A stretch of 7,376 nt of DNA from SZUA-365 sp034002405. Its GTDB lineage: Bacteria > Bacteroidota > Ignavibacteria > SZUA-365. A program made the position numbers and the translations under genes. The notes below the pieces were generated by a model. That model saw nothing but the letters and a program-made list of their open reading frames with translations, searched no databases and was not told the origin of the DNA. Location: positions 1 through 7,376 of the forward strand of contig JAVFAS010000100.1 in the NCBI GenBank assembly GCA_034002405.1. The letters run 5' to 3'. Positions 6,833-7,376 of the stretch are shown piece after piece (within the stretch, counting starts at the first letter, position 1; each line of letters opens with the position of its first letter).

Positions 6833-7201
6833 ATGCTGTATCAAAGATTTGAAGATCTGCCGGTCTATAAACTCGCCGATGAATTGAACGAGAGAGTCCT
6901 GCCGCTGATCCGACTCACCCGTAGAAATGGCGACTATCGCTACGCCGATCAGTTGAGGGGAGCATCGATCTCCATCACCAACAATATCGCTGAAGGATTC
7001 GAACGAGCATCGCATCGTGAATTCATACAGTTCCTCGTCATTGCGAAGGGGTCATGCGGTGAAGTCCGGTCTCTGCTCAATCAGGCAGTGAGAGAGGAGC
7101 TCATGGAGCGTGAAGCACTCATGCAAATCAGGAACCTCGCATTGAATGTCAGCGGTCAGTTATCACTTTTTATTAATTATCTCCGAACGCGACGAACATA
7201 A
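6833..7201 (+). CDS. Four-helix-bundle protein, S23/IVS family
   Basis: This 122-residue protein belongs to the family first noticed as the ORF in intervening sequences of spirochaete 23S rRNA (PF05635 / TIGR02436). The family folds as a four-helix bundle, can form pentamers and is related to the Avd protein of diversity-generating retroelements; stand-alone members have no established function. Visible signatures are FEDLPVYK at 6-13, the central DQLRGASISITNNIAEGF at 39-56 followed by the ER typical of the family, and FLVIAKGSCGE at 67-77 ahead of the last helices. Length is typical and complete. The basic end (RTRRT) and many Arg residues are compatible with nucleic-acid contact. It stands alone, antisense to its neighbours, bracketed by inverted 8-bp arrays that begin three bases after its stop codon, with lower G+C than its surroundings. 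No reverse transcriptase or variable-repeat target is seen, so it is not a DGR accessory gene here. Family assignment is firm; the role is unknown. Confidence 0.93.
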   Translation: MLYQRFEDLPVYKLADELNERVLPLIRLTRRNGDYRYADQLRGASISITNNIAEGFERASHREFIQFLVIAKGSCGEVRSLLNQAVREELMEREALMQIRNLALNVSGQLSLFINYLRTRRT

Positions 7202-7204
7202 CCA

Positions 7205-7238
7205 ATCTTGTCATCTTGTCATCTTGTCATCTTGTCAT
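7205..7238 (-). repeat. Right inverted array, four units of CTTGTCAT
   Basis: After AT at 7205-7206, units start at 7207, 7215, 7223 and 7231 and are identical. They are the reverse complement of the ATGACAAG units on the left. The array ends two bases short of the stop codon of the minus-strand outer-membrane gene, so it would also sit at the 3' end of that transcript. Confidence 0.95.
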
Positions 7239-7240
7239 TC

Positions 7241-7376
7241 CTAAAAACTCGCCCCCACATCCAACACCCACTCCCCCCTCCCATGCTGGTCGAAGGCGCG
7301 GTCGATGCGGAAGACGGTGCCGTAGGGAAGGAGGAAATGGAGGCCGGCGCCGTAGCCGTGCGGCAGGGTGGTGGCG
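7241..7376 (-). CDS. Outer-membrane beta-barrel protein, C-terminal end (partial; BamA/Omp85-like)
   Basis: The minus strand is open from the window edge to a TAG at 7243-7241, giving 44 residues. They show alternating aromatic/hydrophobic and polar residues with glycine turns (HGYGAGLHFLLPYG, TVFRIDRAF, EWVLDVGASF) and end in phenylalanine. This is the signature of the last transmembrane strands of an outer-membrane barrel, where the terminal aromatic residue helps recognition by the BAM machinery. The G-x-G-x-R/H-F-L-x-P-Y-G pattern resembles BamA/TamA-family surface antigens, but too little is visible to choose a family. It is the first gene of the minus-strand series that continues to rsmE, from which it is now separated by the S23 cassette. 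Confidence 0.65.
   Translation of the reverse strand, partial: ATTLPHGYGAGLHFLLPYGTVFRIDRAFDQHGRGEWVLDVGASF

Larger units (their letters stand above)
6702..7238. mobile_element. Putative repeat-bounded S23/IVS-like cassette
   Basis: This is a 537-bp unit consisting of a left 8-bp repeat array, a plus-strand S23 gene and an inverted right array. Outer bases 6710-6743 and 7205-7238 are complementary at 33 of 34 positions. The cassette fills virtually the whole gap between the rsmE start codon (6697) and the stop of the outer-membrane gene (7241-7243), antisense to both. The S23 gene is about 49% G+C by hand count (177 of 360 bases), against 65-70% in single lines sampled from rsmE (39 of 60) and the giant gene (42 of 60), which suggests acquisition. 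No transposase, integrase or target-site duplication is visible, so mobility is an inference from the architecture. Confidence 0.5.

Noticed and set aside
6702..7238. Diversity-generating retroelement, because S23 proteins resemble Avd
   Set aside because: There is no reverse transcriptase, template repeat or variable repeat in the window.

Overview
The window looks like chromosomal DNA from a high-GC member of the Bacteroidota/Chlorobiota (FCB) group, for example an Ignavibacteria- or Kapabacteria-like lineage. The evidence is a giant secreted protein with a YPNP-type C-terminal domain of the type IX secretion system, the DUF7948/SBBP architecture at its N-terminus, and a four-helix-bundle (S23/IVS) protein, a family frequent in this group. 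The exact taxon cannot be fixed from the sequence alone.

Layout. Bases 41-5134 (+) encode one 1697-residue secreted protein: signal peptide, DUF7948-like domain, SBBP-type beta-propeller region, at least five Ig-like repeats of about 120 residues each bracketed by cysteines, a BACON-like module and a type IX sorting domain. It converges on a minus-strand gene series that reads, in transcription order, outer-membrane beta-barrel protein (3' end only, 7376-7241), rsmE (6697-5996) and a small J-domain protein (5880-5353). The space between the convergent genes (about 5122-5347) is almost entirely a 41-bp tandem repeat.

The minus-strand series is interrupted by two repeat structures built the same way. 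Between the outer-membrane gene and rsmE lies a 537-bp cassette (6702-7238). A plus-strand gene for an S23/four-helix-bundle protein is flanked by inverted arrays of an 8-bp unit, ATGACAAG. Between rsmE and the J-domain gene lies a gene-less version: a near-perfect 31-bp-stem palindrome made of a different but similar 8-bp unit, ATGGAAAG. It supplies the last codons and the stop codon of rsmE.

The most interesting reading is that the S23 cassette and the empty palindrome belong to one class of repeat-bounded element. Its architecture, a long self-complementary stem around an S23 ORF, recalls the intervening sequences of 23S rRNA, but it sits here between protein genes. RsmE and the J-domain protein are ordinary housekeeping functions (rRNA methylation and chaperone partner). 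No functional link between them and the giant surface protein is evident.
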